Shown: positions 1 to 9,419 of the stretch, piece after piece | How the letters are laid out: each line of letters opens with the position of its first letter | How positions within the stretch are numbered: position 1 is the stretch's first letter | Assembly (NCBI GenBank): GCA_022446825.1 | Contig: JAKVBY010000012.1 | Location: 48,963-85,993, forward strand | DNA: 37,031 nucleotides | Origin: Pirellulaceae bacterium | Lineage (GTDB): Bacteria; Planctomycetota; Planctomycetia; Pirellulales; Pirellulaceae | Direction: 5' to 3' | Notes under the pieces: model-generated | Database searches by the model: none | Seen by the model: only the letters and a program-made list of their open reading frames with translations | What the model was told of the DNA's origin: nothing | Program-made: the position numbers and the translations under genes

Positions 1-106
1 AACCCATGGTTCTTGGACACGGTAAGATCAATCCTCTTCCGAGCCAGAATGCGTCTTCTTATGAGATGCTTTGCGCCGAGGTAGATTTACGATATCGGCA
101 TGTGGC

Positions 107-1114
107 TCAGGAGCGAATCGCTTTTGCTTGCTGCGCGTGCTTGCTCGGCAAACGTACGTTCCAGGCAAGATGGCAGATTTGCATCATGCGAATAACGAGC
201 CAGCTAAGATCAAATTGCCACCAACGCAAACCGTGTCGCGCAGAAGAAGGAAACGCATGATGCGTGTTGTGCCAACCTTCACCATGACCAAGAATCCCAA
301 AGACCAGATTATTCCGCGAACCGTCAGCCGACTCAAAGTCGCGACTCCCCCAAACGTGGCAAACGGAGTTAATCGACCAAGTAATGTGGTGTGTCACAAA
401 GATCCGCATCAAACCACCCCACAATAAGCCGAGCAGTGCACCTTCCCATGTCTGCTCCACAAGGCCTCCAATCAGTGCCGGAATTGCCAAGGTCGCGATG
501 ACCCACAGGTAATAAGCGCGGTCAACCGCAACCAACATAGGTTCCGCTAACAAGTCTGGTACATATTTATCTAAATGCTTACGATTCCAAGGCTTCTTGA
601 ATAACCATCCCATATGCGCGTGGATCAGGCCCCGCAAGACGTTGAAGAATCCTTTACCCTCCAGAAGAGGCGAATGAGGATCTCCATCTTTATCACTATT
701 TTGGTGGTGCTTACGATGGGTCGCACACCAAATCAAGGGCGAACCTTCGATTGCCAACGCTCCCATCGCCATCCAAAATGCACGTACCCCGAGATAAGTA
801 TCAAAGGAACGATGCGTTAACAAACGGTGAAAACCAACCGTGATTCCAAGTCCCGTCAAAATCCAGCCACCAAGCATCATTCCCAAATGCAACCAACCGA
901 CCGAACCGGCAAACCACATCCAAACAAAGGCCGCAATGGTTCCAAGAAACGGTAATACGACTGCGGTTCCCATGGCAATGTGCTCGCCCCAGGACATTTC
1001 AGGCTGGGGATCATTCGAATCCGGTTCAACCGACCGTGACCCGGCTTCATCGGCATCCAAATGGGGGCGCGTCAGCGACTGAGATTTATGAGAGTCCTCT
1101 AGAATCGTCGACAT
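107..1114 (-). CDS. Acyl-CoA/fatty acid delta-9-type desaturase
   Basis: This 335-residue integral-membrane protein should introduce a cis double bond into acyl chains using a di-iron centre and O2. The three histidine boxes of the family are visible: HRLLTH (residues 96-101), HRKHH (133-137) and HNTHH (282-286), with an extra HH at 242-243. Hydrophobic segments lie at about 47-92, 110-125 and 196-240. The first 45 residues are hydrophilic and acidic, a cytoplasmic tail ahead of the first membrane span. The length fits bacterial stearoyl-CoA desaturase-like enzymes. The ATG start is the only one ahead of the first membrane span; no clear Shine-Dalgarno precedes it. It stands alone, divergent from the NHL gene. 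The family is certain; whether the substrate is acyl-CoA or a lipid-bound chain cannot be read from the sequence. Confidence 0.9.
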   Translation of the reverse strand: MSTILEDSHKSQSLTRPHLDADEAGSRSVEPDSNDPQPEMSWGEHIAMGTAVVLPFLGTIAAFVWMWFAGSVGWLHLGMMLGGWILTGLGITVGFHRLLTHRSFDTYLGVRAFWMAMGALAIEGSPLIWCATHRKHHQNSDKDGDPHSPLLEGKGFFNVLRGLIHAHMGWLFKKPWNRKHLDKYVPDLLAEPMLVAVDRAYYLWVIATLAIPALIGGLVEQTWEGALLGLLWGGLMRIFVTHHITWSINSVCHVWGSRDFESADGSRNNLVFGILGHGEGWHNTHHAFPSSARHGLRWWQFDLSWLVIRMMQICHLAWNVRLPSKHAQQAKAIRS

Positions 1115-1389
1115 AATTTGGGGTTCTTTTCTCGAAAAAGAGCTAAGGCAGCCTCTTCCGCAGCGCCTATGCGTATAACCAAGTACCTAGTTCAACCACG
1201 TCAGTATAGGAAATATCCCGGCCTCCGGCGTTACCAAATAGGTGACCTTTGTGTAATAGTTATGTAAAAATCTTTAATCTTGCCTTCGTTCATATAGGCG
1301 CAAATCCCACTACTTTCATGCTTGTCACACCGTCCACAGTTCCCCCAAATCTCGTTTTCTTGCGGCTTTGCGATTTTAAGGAATACTTC

Positions 1390-2517
1390 ATGCTCCAACA
1401 TTGCTTCTTATTCTGCTTCTTATTCTGCGTTGTGCTATCAAACACAACTTCAGCCTTCGAAGGCGAACAAGAACATCCAACGATTAATACGGTGGCAGGC
1501 ACAGGCATTCCACAAAACAACGGCCACCAAGGAAAACCATTGGATTTGAACATTGGCGATCCCTTCGGCGTGGAAGTCGGCCCGGACCAAGCTTTGTATA
1601 TCACAGAAGTCCGTCATCACCGTATCTGGCGACTGAATCGACAAACCAGCACATTAGCCGTCATCGTTGGCAACGGTACGGCAGGATACTCTGGAGATGG
1701 CGGAGCGGCAACTGCCGCACAATTAAATGAACCCTATGAAATCCGCTTTGATACAGCAGGCAACATGTTTTTCGTCGAAATGATGAATCACATTGTCCGC
1801 CGTGTGGACGCCAAGAGTGGCGTGATCTCGACGATTGCCGGAACCGGAAAACGTGGCTTTAGTGGGGATGGTGGACTCGCTACCGAGGCCACGTTTAATC
1901 GCCCACACAGTATCGCCATCGATGAAAAAAATAGCTTGTATATTGCCGACATAGGCAATCACCGTATTCGTCGAGTTGATTTAACGACCGGTAACGTAGA
2001 GACCGTGGCCGGAAATGCTCAACAAAAACTACCCGAGGATGGACAACGAGCACGAGGAAATTCCATTCTCGGGCCGCGCGCATTATTCATCGCGGAAACA
2101 ACCATGTGGATTGCTTTACGGGAAGGTCACAGCGTATGGCGGATGGACCTGGTCACTGGAATTTTACATCATGTTGCCGGAACCGGTGTTCCAGGGTTTA
2201 GTGGGGATGGAGGCAAGGCAAAAAAAGCCACCTTCCATGGCCCCAAAGGGATTGCTCTAGGACCGGCTGGAAATGTATTTGTCGTCGATACAGAAAATCA
2301 TGCCGTTCGCAAGATCGACAAGCATCACACAAACATCTCGACGGTTGCCGGAATTGGACCGCAGCATGGAGGTGGAAAAGGCGATGGGTCCAGCGCGACC
2401 GCAGCAGAACTCAACCGGCCTCATGGAATCTGTGTCGACCGTAACGGTACGATCTATATTGGTGACACCTTAAATCATCGAATTCGTGTTGTTGAGTATC
2501 GCCACAAGGAAAACTGA
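1390..2517 (+). CDS. Exported NHL-repeat six-bladed beta-propeller protein
   Basis: The 375-residue product begins with a Sec-type signal peptide (hydrophobic residues about 4-20, ending near SAFEGE). Six consecutive blades of about 55 residues follow. Each opens with a version of I-x-T-V-A-G-T-G, usually has a G-F-S-G-D-G-G turn, then L-N-x-P and a closing N-H-x-I-R-R-V-D strand. Six blades make a full NHL propeller. Such domains bind ligands or polysaccharide; no catalytic residues are recognisable. The start was placed at 1390 rather than at upstream in-frame TTG 1249 or ATG 1318 because AAGGA lies about 9 nt upstream and the signal peptide then begins at the N-terminus. Blade four is the most divergent. 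The gene leads a plus-strand run of exported proteins. Confidence 0.88.
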   Translation: MLQHCFLFCFLFCVVLSNTTSAFEGEQEHPTINTVAGTGIPQNNGHQGKPLDLNIGDPFGVEVGPDQALYITEVRHHRIWRLNRQTSTLAVIVGNGTAGYSGDGGAATAAQLNEPYEIRFDTAGNMFFVEMMNHIVRRVDAKSGVISTIAGTGKRGFSGDGGLATEATFNRPHSIAIDEKNSLYIADIGNHRIRRVDLTTGNVETVAGNAQQKLPEDGQRARGNSILGPRALFIAETTMWIALREGHSVWRMDLVTGILHHVAGTGVPGFSGDGGKAKKATFHGPKGIALGPAGNVFVVDTENHAVRKIDKHHTNISTVAGIGPQHGGGKGDGSSATAAELNRPHGICVDRNGTIYIGDTLNHRIRVVEYRHKEN

Positions 2518-2679
2518 TCCATTGCCAACTCTTTCTAGCAAAACCTGAAAAGCTGGTAACGTCAATGTTGTTGGTTGATGAGGAACGACTATACTCGGCA
2601 GTACACAGACCCTCAAACAAAACATCTCGCTTTCAATCTCTCTGCCGCTCAACCTCTCTGAAGCTCAAGGAGTTTTAGT

Positions 2680-3693
2680 ATGAAATGCCACTTCCTTTTA
2701 TTTCTGTTCATAAGCTTGCTGGCCAGCACTTTGGACAGGATCCGAGCCGAGGAGCCCACTACAGCAAATCAAATTCGCGTGGGGATTATTGGATTGGATA
2801 CATCCCATGCGATTGCCTTCACTAAAATTCTCAATGAAGAAAATGCGCCGGCAGACGTGGCAAATTGTCGTGTTGTCGCGGCCTACCCCAAAGGAAGTCC
2901 CGACATTGAGTCAAGTGTCAGCCGAGTACCTCAATACACACAGGACATCCAAGCGATGGGGGTTGAGATCGTTGACTCCATCGACGCCTTACTTACGAAA
3001 GTGGATGCCGTCTTACTCGAAACAAACGACGGTCGTCCTCATCTAGATCAAATCATTCCCTGCTTTCAAGCCGGAAAACGTGTTTTCATTGACAAACCGA
3101 TCGCCGGCTCGCTCGTCGACGCAGTGGCAATCTTTGCAGCTTCTGCAGAATACGGTGTGCCAACATTTTCTGCATCGTCTCTACGTTACGGGACCAAAAC
3201 ACTAGAAGCTCGCAGTGGATCCCTCGGCACCATTGAATATTGCCAAACACAGAGCCCAGCCACGATTGAATCAACGCATCCAGATCTTTTCTGGTATGGC
3301 ATTCATGGCGTGGAGTCTCTGTTCACAGTAATGGGGGCTGGATGCCTTTCTGCCATCCGCCGTACGACAGAAGACAACAAAATTGAGGTCGTTGGTAAGT
3401 GGACAAATAACCGTACAGGTGTTTTTCGAGAAGGGAGTGGCTACAGCGGCACGGCGAAAGGAAGTAATGGCGAAGGGCCCGTCGGCGCCTACGACGGGTA
3501 TCGTCCGCTGGTGGTAGAAATCGTGAAATTCTTTCGTACCGGGACCGTTCCCATTGATCCGGAAGAAACGTTAGAGATCTATGCCTTCATGGAAGCCGCC
3601 GACGAGAGCAAAAGGCAAAACGGAGCTGAAATTACCTTAGCAAGCGTTTTAGCAAAAGCACGTCTAGCAGCAGAATCGAAAGGCCGTAAATAA
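2680..3693 (+). CDS. Exported Gfo/Idh/MocA-family oxidoreductase-like protein
   Basis: The 337-residue protein has a Sec signal peptide (residues 1-23), then a Rossmann-type domain (about 31-145) and the alpha/beta C-terminal domain of the Gfo/Idh/MocA family (about 150-330). The family's lysine motif is present as DKPIA (K139). The dinucleotide loop is unusual: GIIGLDTSHA replaces the common GxGxxG. AAGGAG about 8 nt upstream strongly supports the ATG. Known family members oxidise or epimerise sugars and inositols with NAD(P). Export plus the altered loop suggests either a tightly retained cofactor or a changed function, which is inference. It sits 162 bp after the NHL gene and 88 bp before the PSCyt1 gene, a context common in planctomycete carbohydrate-degradation neighbourhoods. 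Confidence 0.85.
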   Translation: MKCHFLLFLFISLLASTLDRIRAEEPTTANQIRVGIIGLDTSHAIAFTKILNEENAPADVANCRVVAAYPKGSPDIESSVSRVPQYTQDIQAMGVEIVDSIDALLTKVDAVLLETNDGRPHLDQIIPCFQAGKRVFIDKPIAGSLVDAVAIFAASAEYGVPTFSASSLRYGTKTLEARSGSLGTIEYCQTQSPATIESTHPDLFWYGIHGVESLFTVMGAGCLSAIRRTTEDNKIEVVGKWTNNRTGVFREGSGYSGTAKGSNGEGPVGAYDGYRPLVVEIVKFFRTGTVPIDPEETLEIYAFMEAADESKRQNGAEITLASVLAKARLAAESKGRK

Positions 3694-3781
3694 ACAGGGA
3701 ACTTTACTCGCTACCCGCGACAGCCTATGCGAGCGGTGCAGCTTCGTATTCATTGTCAACTTAGACAGCGCGCAGTAAATC

Positions 3782-6700
3782 ATGAAATCAATCGTTTTGG
3801 TCACCTGCTTGTTGATTTTTACTATGGACATGACGGCGGCCGCTCAAGATCCGATCTTGTTTCAACCAGAGATCGCCAATATTTTTGAGCAGCACTGTGT
3901 CCGTTGTCACAACAACCAGACCCGCGAAGGAGGGTTGTCACTGCAGTCACGCGCCACAGCGATGGCAGGTGGCGAGAGCGGAAAACTCTTCGAAATCAGT
4001 GCAGACACACCAAGTTTATTGCTGGAGTTGATCTCTGGAAGCAATCCGGCAATGCCCAAAGACGCCAAGCCGTTGCCTGCAAAAAAAGTTGCTGCAATTC
4101 GCACCTGGATTGATGCCGGAGCAGATTGGCCTGCAGAAATCGAACTAACCGATCGTTACCTGGCCGATCGTGACTGGTGGTCGATGCAACCGATCAAGAA
4201 AGCCAACATCCCGAACTTGACCACGCTGGAAAAACCATTGCAAGCGTGGGCTCGTACCCCGATTGATCATTTCATTCTCAATAAGCAAGCAGAATTTGGC
4301 TTGCTACCGTCGACAGAAGCCACTCGTCAAACCTTGATGCGCCGACTTTATTTCGACCTACTCGGTTTACCGCCAACTCCTGAAGAAGTCCATGCGTTCC
4401 TGAACGATGACTCTCCAACTGCTTACGAAAAGCTGGTTGATCGCTTGCTGGCCTCACCACAACATGGCGAACGCTGGGCAAGGCACTGGTTGGACGTCGT
4501 AAAATATGCCGACACCTGTGGATACGACAAAGATAAACTGCGCCCAAATGCGTGGCCCTATCGAGATTATGTCATTGATTCTTTTAACGAGGATAAACCT
4601 TATTCCAGATTTGTTGAGGAACAAATTGCCGGAGATGTCCTTTTCCCAAACACTCGTGACGGGATTCTGGGACTTGGCTTCGTGGCTGCAGGACCATGGG
4701 ACTTTATCGGCCACGTCGAAGTATCGGAAGAAAAAATTGATGGCAAAATCGCAAGGCATATTGATCGTGACGAAATGGTGACCAACACATTGAACACTTT
4801 TTGTAGTCTCACTATCCAGTGTGCGCGGTGTCACAATCACAAGTTTGACCCCTTCACACAGCAACACTACTACAGTCTGCAGGCAGTCTTCGCCGCGGTG
4901 GATAAGGCCGAACGGCCGTACGATCTAGATCCGGAAACCCAATTAAAACAAACGCGACTCACGCAGCAACTGGCCGAGATCGACAGCCGGCAAGCAGAAT
5001 TAACTCAAGAAATTATTCGTGCTGGTCCGGAGTTAGTGGCTCTCGATGCGAAGATCGCCGAACTGAAACCCAAAATAGAACCCACGGACAAACCGCCAGA
5101 ATATGGGTACCACAGCTATATCGTTCCCTCTTCCCTGACAGAAAAGTGGGTCCAAATCGATCTCGGACGGGAAGTCGCTGTCGATCGAATCATCCTTAAC
5201 CCCTGTCACGATGAATTTAACGCCATTGGATCCGGGTTCGGATTTCCCTTGCGTTTCCGACTTGAGGGGGCATTGGACAAGGAACACTTTCGCGTAACCG
5301 ATGAAAACATACTTTTCGCCGACATGACCACAACGAACTTTCCCAATCCACGCATCGCGCCTGTTGAGTTCGAGGGGCGGGGCGAAACAACCAGATATTT
5401 ACGGCTGACGGCAACCCATCTCGCACCTCGGCAAAATGACTACATGTTGGCCATTTCTGAAATTCAGATTCTGGACTCTGAGGGAACAAACGTGGCTTTG
5501 GGAGCTCAAGTATCGGCGCTGGATTCGATTGAAAACCCAGTCCGTTGGCGCAAAAGCAATCTGGTAGATGGAAAATGGCCCCAGGCCACCCATGAAGATG
5601 CGTCCGCAGAGCTACTTGCAGTGACTCGCGAACGCACCGCCCTCTACACGCGAGTCCTGACGCCAGAGCGGCGAAAACGCCAGGAAACGATTCTTGCAGA
5701 GAAAAAGGCTACCGAAACCGCCATGGCGGCCTTGCCAAAAGCGCACGTGGTCTATGCCGCTGCCACCGATTTCAGCCCCCAAGCGAACTTCAAACCGACG
5801 AAAGGGAAACCACGCACCATCCATGTGCTGCATCGAGGAAATATCAACCAACCCGGTCCAGAAGTACAAGCTGGAACAGTCCCCCTGTTCGACAACCAAT
5901 TTGAATTTGATTTACCCCCAGAACAAACAGAAGGCGACCGCCGAGCCGCCTTAGCGCGCTGGATAACGCGACCCGATCATCCGCTCACATGGCGTTCTAT
6001 TATAAATCGACTTTGGCTGTATCATTTTGGCCGCGGCATTGTCGCTTCCCCCAACGATTTCGGACGGATGGGTCAGAAACCAACCCATCCACTCTTGCTA
6101 GATTGGATGGCCAGTCAATTCCGTGACCATGGACAGTCGCTGAAACAACTGCACCGGCTGATTGTCAACAGCGCAACCTATCGTCAGACCAGCGATCAGG
6201 ATTCCATTCTTGCCGATCTCCCCAAAACACAAAATGCCTCACTTTCCGTTGATCAGGAAAATCACTATCTCTGGAGAGCACGTCGTCGACGTTTGGAAGC
6301 GGAAGAGATTCGCGACTCGATCTTGACCGTGAGCGGACGCATGGATCACACGATGGGTGGTCCTGGTTACTACCTTTTCGAACTCGAACGACCAGAACAC
6401 TCACCCCACTACGAGTACTATAAGTTCGATCCAACAGACAGTCGCTCGCATCGTCGATCGGTTTATCGATTTATTGTACGCTCACAACCAGATCCCTACA
6501 TGACAACGCTGGATTGTGCAGATTCCTCTCAAAGCACACCCCAACGTGGCGAAACATTAACCTCCTTACAAGCACTCTCTCTTCTGAACAATCGTTTTAA
6601 TCTAACCATGTCCCAATATTTTGCCGAGCGGGCCGCAGGGGACTACGATTCACTAAAACAGCAGGTAAAAGGGGCTTTCGAGCTCGCGCTCAATCGCAAA

Positions 6701-6808
6701 ATAACCGAGCTGGAACATCAACAACTCATGACGTATGCCGAGAAACATGGCTTAGAGAACACCTGCCGCTTGTTATTTAACTTAAGCGAATTTGTGTTTA
6801 TTGATTAA
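3782..6808 (+). CDS. PSCyt1-DUF1549-discoidin-DUF1553 c-type cytochrome-like protein
   Basis: This large exported planctomycete protein (1008 residues) has a signal peptide at 1-22. A PSCyt1 heme-binding domain follows, with a CxxCH site at 39-43 (CVRCH). DUF1549 spans about 155-385, with the family's internal CxxCH at 347-351 (CARCH). A charged helical stretch (about 390-435) leads into a discoidin/F5-8C-like carbohydrate-binding region (about 450-600, starting EKWVQIDLG), a second helical linker (about 610-665), and DUF1553 (about 715-1005). The architecture is characteristic of planctomycetes. The function is not established; heme-linked electron transfer tied to glycan breakdown is the usual conjecture. 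The ATG lacks a strong Shine-Dalgarno. The stop codon abuts the DUF1501 reading frame, its usual partner, so the two are probably cotranscribed. Confidence 0.93.
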   Translation: MKSIVLVTCLLIFTMDMTAAAQDPILFQPEIANIFEQHCVRCHNNQTREGGLSLQSRATAMAGGESGKLFEISADTPSLLLELISGSNPAMPKDAKPLPAKKVAAIRTWIDAGADWPAEIELTDRYLADRDWWSMQPIKKANIPNLTTLEKPLQAWARTPIDHFILNKQAEFGLLPSTEATRQTLMRRLYFDLLGLPPTPEEVHAFLNDDSPTAYEKLVDRLLASPQHGERWARHWLDVVKYADTCGYDKDKLRPNAWPYRDYVIDSFNEDKPYSRFVEEQIAGDVLFPNTRDGILGLGFVAAGPWDFIGHVEVSEEKIDGKIARHIDRDEMVTNTLNTFCSLTIQCARCHNHKFDPFTQQHYYSLQAVFAAVDKAERPYDLDPETQLKQTRLTQQLAEIDSRQAELTQEIIRAGPELVALDAKIAELKPKIEPTDKPPEYGYHSYIVPSSLTEKWVQIDLGREVAVDRIILNPCHDEFNAIGSGFGFPLRFRLEGALDKEHFRVTDENILFADMTTTNFPNPRIAPVEFEGRGETTRYLRLTATHLAPRQNDYMLAISEIQILDSEGTNVALGAQVSALDSIENPVRWRKSNLVDGKWPQATHEDASAELLAVTRERTALYTRVLTPERRKRQETILAEKKATETAMAALPKAHVVYAAATDFSPQANFKPTKGKPRTIHVLHRGNINQPGPEVQAGTVPLFDNQFEFDLPPEQTEGDRRAALARWITRPDHPLTWRSIINRLWLYHFGRGIVASPNDFGRMGQKPTHPLLLDWMASQFRDHGQSLKQLHRLIVNSATYRQTSDQDSILADLPKTQNASLSVDQENHYLWRARRRRLEAEEIRDSILTVSGRMDHTMGGPGYYLFELERPEHSPHYEYYKFDPTDSRSHRRSVYRFIVRSQPDPYMTTLDCADSSQSTPQRGETLTSLQALSLLNNRFNLTMSQYFAERAAGDYDSLKQQVKGAFELALNRKITELEHQQLMTYAEKHGLENTCRLLFNLSEFVFID

Positions 6809-6865
6809 GTGCCTCCTCATCGGCCGCAACCAATCACAAAGACCGATTCCATCTGGCCCCCCCCC

Positions 6866-8365
6866 ATGAAGACTGCTTTCCACCACCGCTACCCACAAGA
6901 GCTTCCATCGCGACGCCAGTTTCTCCAGCAATCTGGTAGTGGTTTTGGAGCATTGGCCTGCATGGCCATGTTAGCGCGTGAAAAGGAAACATTGGCTGCA
7001 ATATCGAACACGACGCGGGGAAGCTTGCAGGTTTTGCACCACCCCCCTAAGGCAACTCGCGTAGTGCAACTTTTCATGGGCGGGGCCGCCAGTCACCTGG
7101 ACATGTTCGATCATAAACCTGCGCTCGAACAACATCATGGGGAACCTTCTGATTTTGGTGAACCTATCGAACTCTTTCAAAACGGTCTGGGACCCTGGAT
7201 GAAATCCCCCTGGAAATTCGCAGCGCATGGCGAGTCCGGTAAGATGCTCAGCGAAGTCGTTGCCCCGCTTGGTGCCTGCGTCGATGACATGGCGTTCATT
7301 CACAACGTGACCGGAAAAACCGGTGTCCATAGCCAGGCGACCTACCTCCAAGCGACCGGTTTTCAAGATCCTGGATTTCCTGGAATGGGCTCTTGGATCA
7401 GTTATGCTTTGGGCTCGCTCAACGATAATTTACCGACATTTGTGGTCCTGCCGGATCATCGCGGCTATGCCTCCAATGGCCCCAAGAATTGGGCTTCTGC
7501 ATTCCTGCCAGCGCATAGCCAAGGCACCACTATTTTTCCCCAACGATCCAACCCTATCGACGACCTACAAGCGTTGGCAAAGTTTGTAACTGCCGAAAGC
7601 GATCGGGATGGATTTGCTCTATTGAAAAAACTCAATGGTGATTATCAAATCGCACGACCTGACGATTCACGTTTGGAGTCGCGGATTCGTTCCTACGAAT
7701 TGGCCGCAAAAATGCAATTAGCAGCCCCCACAGCGCTCGACATTTCCGAGGAACCTGAGCATATTTTAAAAATGTACGGGCTCGATAAATTAGGAGCGAC
7801 ATACCCTGCGGAAATCAATGCGCCCGAAGAGATTGAATATTTTGGACGCAAGTGTTTGATCGCTCGACGGCTATTGGAACGTGATGTCCGCTTTGTCCAG
7901 ATCTGGTCTGGTAATGACAATTCCTTTCCCCGTCGAAATTGGGATAGTCACGAAAACATCGCTCGCGATCACGGCCCCTTGGCAACCGGCATGGCGGTCG
8001 GGGCCGCAGCGCTGATTCAAGATCTCAAACAACGTGGTTTGCTGAACGAAACACTTGTCCTCTGGACAACCGAGTTTGGTCGGATGCCATCCTCTCAAGG
8101 GGGAACGGGGCGTGACCACAATCCTTTCGTGTTTACCAACTGGCTCTGTGGAGGTGGTATCCAAGGTGGCACAACCCATGGACTTTCCGATCAGTGGGGT
8201 TACAAACCGCTGGACCGCGACAATCCAACCCAAGTTTATGACATTCACGCGACGATGTTGCATCTCCTGGGAATCGATCATGAAAAACTCACCGTCCGAC
8301 ACAATGGCATCGATCGCCGCTTGACAGACGTGCACGGTCACCTCATCCAGGAAATCCTCACCTAG
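6866..8365 (+). CDS. DUF1501 Tat-exported sulfatase/phosphatase-fold protein (PSCyt1 partner)
   Basis: A 499-residue DUF1501 protein. The N-terminus carries a twin-arginine signal, SRRQFLQQSGSG, followed by a hydrophobic stretch, so folded export is expected. DUF1501 hallmarks are GGAASHLDMFDHKP near the start of the mature chain and EFGRMPSS…GRDHNP near residues 400-420, the conserved metal-site region of this alkaline-phosphatase/sulfatase-like fold. The reaction is unknown. An in-frame GTG at 6809, directly after the upstream stop, would add 19 residues. I prefer ATG 6866 because it places the Tat motif about 17 residues from the N-terminus. A run of nine C lies immediately before this ATG. 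Pairing with PSCyt1/DUF1553 is the standard planctomycete arrangement. Confidence 0.92.
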   Translation: MKTAFHHRYPQELPSRRQFLQQSGSGFGALACMAMLAREKETLAAISNTTRGSLQVLHHPPKATRVVQLFMGGAASHLDMFDHKPALEQHHGEPSDFGEPIELFQNGLGPWMKSPWKFAAHGESGKMLSEVVAPLGACVDDMAFIHNVTGKTGVHSQATYLQATGFQDPGFPGMGSWISYALGSLNDNLPTFVVLPDHRGYASNGPKNWASAFLPAHSQGTTIFPQRSNPIDDLQALAKFVTAESDRDGFALLKKLNGDYQIARPDDSRLESRIRSYELAAKMQLAAPTALDISEEPEHILKMYGLDKLGATYPAEINAPEEIEYFGRKCLIARRLLERDVRFVQIWSGNDNSFPRRNWDSHENIARDHGPLATGMAVGAAALIQDLKQRGLLNETLVLWTTEFGRMPSSQGGTGRDHNPFVFTNWLCGGGIQGGTTHGLSDQWGYKPLDRDNPTQVYDIHATMLHLLGIDHEKLTVRHNGIDRRLTDVHGHLIQEILT

Positions 8366-8420
8366 TTGTGATAAAAATTTCCCCCGTCATCTTTACACAA
8401 ACGTTTTTTAACCTCAGAGC

Positions 8421-9284
8421 ATGGGAGTGTGTCTTGTGGCAGAACCGCTGCTAATTGCTGGTGTCCAGATGGATGTCCGCTTGATGGATTGCGAGGCAAA
8501 TCTCCAACGCATGCTTTCTGCGCTGGAAGAAACTGCCGCCAAGGGTGCCGCCTTGACAGTTTTCCCCGAATGCTCCTTGACGGGTTACTGTTTTGAGAGT
8601 TTGGCAGAAGCCCGACCATTCGCCGAAACCATTCCTGGCCCGAGCACCGAGCGTTTCGTAGAAGCATGCCGGCGATTAAACACCATGGCCATTTACGGAT
8701 TGTTGGAACCAGAAGGGGACGCTTTGTTCAACGCCTGCGTTCTCGTCGGGCCCAACGGGATCGTCGGCAGTTATCGTAAAATTCATCTGCCTTACCTCGG
8801 AATCGATCGTTTTACCTCAGCAGGACAACAACCCTTCTCGGTTCACGAGACCGACTCTGTACAGATTGGAATGAACATCTGCTACGACAGCGCGTTTCCA
8901 GAATCCGCCCGGGTGATGTCCTTAGCAGGAGCAGATTTAATCGCCTTGCCGACGAACTTTCCTCCCGGTTCCGAATGCATGGTAGGCCATGTAATCAATG
9001 CACGTGCAATGGAAAATGCCGTCTACTACATCGCGGTGAATCGCGCTGGTAACGAACGAGGATTTCGCTTCATCGGTGGCAGCAAAATCTGTGATACCAA
9101 CGGCAATATTCTTGACCAGGCAGACCATGACGGTGAAGCGATTATTTATGGAGAAATTGATGTCGACATGGCGCGCAACAAGCAACGCGTCCGTGTCCCA
9201 GACAAGCATGTCATTCATCGGTTTCAAGATCGCCGACCGGAAATGTACAAAACAATCGCCGAAACAGACACGCACACGCGTTGA
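8421..9284 (+). CDS. Carbon-nitrogen hydrolase (nitrilase superfamily)
   Basis: The 287-residue enzyme has the Glu-Lys-Cys triad of the superfamily: E50 in FPECSLTGY, K120 in YRKIHLPYLG, and C154 in NICYDSAFPESAR. It probably hydrolyses an amide or carbamoyl group in the cytoplasm; the substrate cannot be assigned. The length is normal for single-domain members. Two starts compete. ATG 8421 has no Shine-Dalgarno. GTG 8436 has GGGAG about 8 nt upstream and would give MAEPLLIAGVQ, so the protein may be five residues shorter. The gene follows the DUF1501 gene by 55 bp and converges on the BtuF-like gene. Confidence 0.9.
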   Translation: MGVCLVAEPLLIAGVQMDVRLMDCEANLQRMLSALEETAAKGAALTVFPECSLTGYCFESLAEARPFAETIPGPSTERFVEACRRLNTMAIYGLLEPEGDALFNACVLVGPNGIVGSYRKIHLPYLGIDRFTSAGQQPFSVHETDSVQIGMNICYDSAFPESARVMSLAGADLIALPTNFPPGSECMVGHVINARAMENAVYYIAVNRAGNERGFRFIGGSKICDTNGNILDQADHDGEAIIYGEIDVDMARNKQRVRVPDKHVIHRFQDRRPEMYKTIAETDTHTR

Positions 9285-9368
9285 TTGTGACACTCCACAA
9301 ACCGAACTAACCTTACACCCGACATGGGCCCTTTTCCGGACACAAACAGAGCCCGCAAAAATCCTCTC

Positions 9369-9399
9369 TTTTGCTGTAGACCCTTGCTGCGAAGCAAAA
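9369..9399. terminator. Possible bidirectional terminator hairpin between convergent genes
   Basis: TTTTGCT (9369-9375) can pair with AGCAAAA (9393-9399). A smaller alternative stem, TTGCT/AGCAA closed by a GCGA tetraloop, lies at 9384-9397. It sits in the 135-bp gap between convergent stop codons at 9284 and 9420. The A/T-rich ends would give short U-tracts on either strand. There is no long T run, so this is tentative. Confidence 0.3.
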
Positions 9400-9419
9400 C
9401 AAGCTTATTTCTCGCCAGC

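Noticed and set aside
6-427. Two plus-strand open frames over the start of the window
   Set aside because: They are antisense to the desaturase gene for most of their length, lack domains and have atypical composition.
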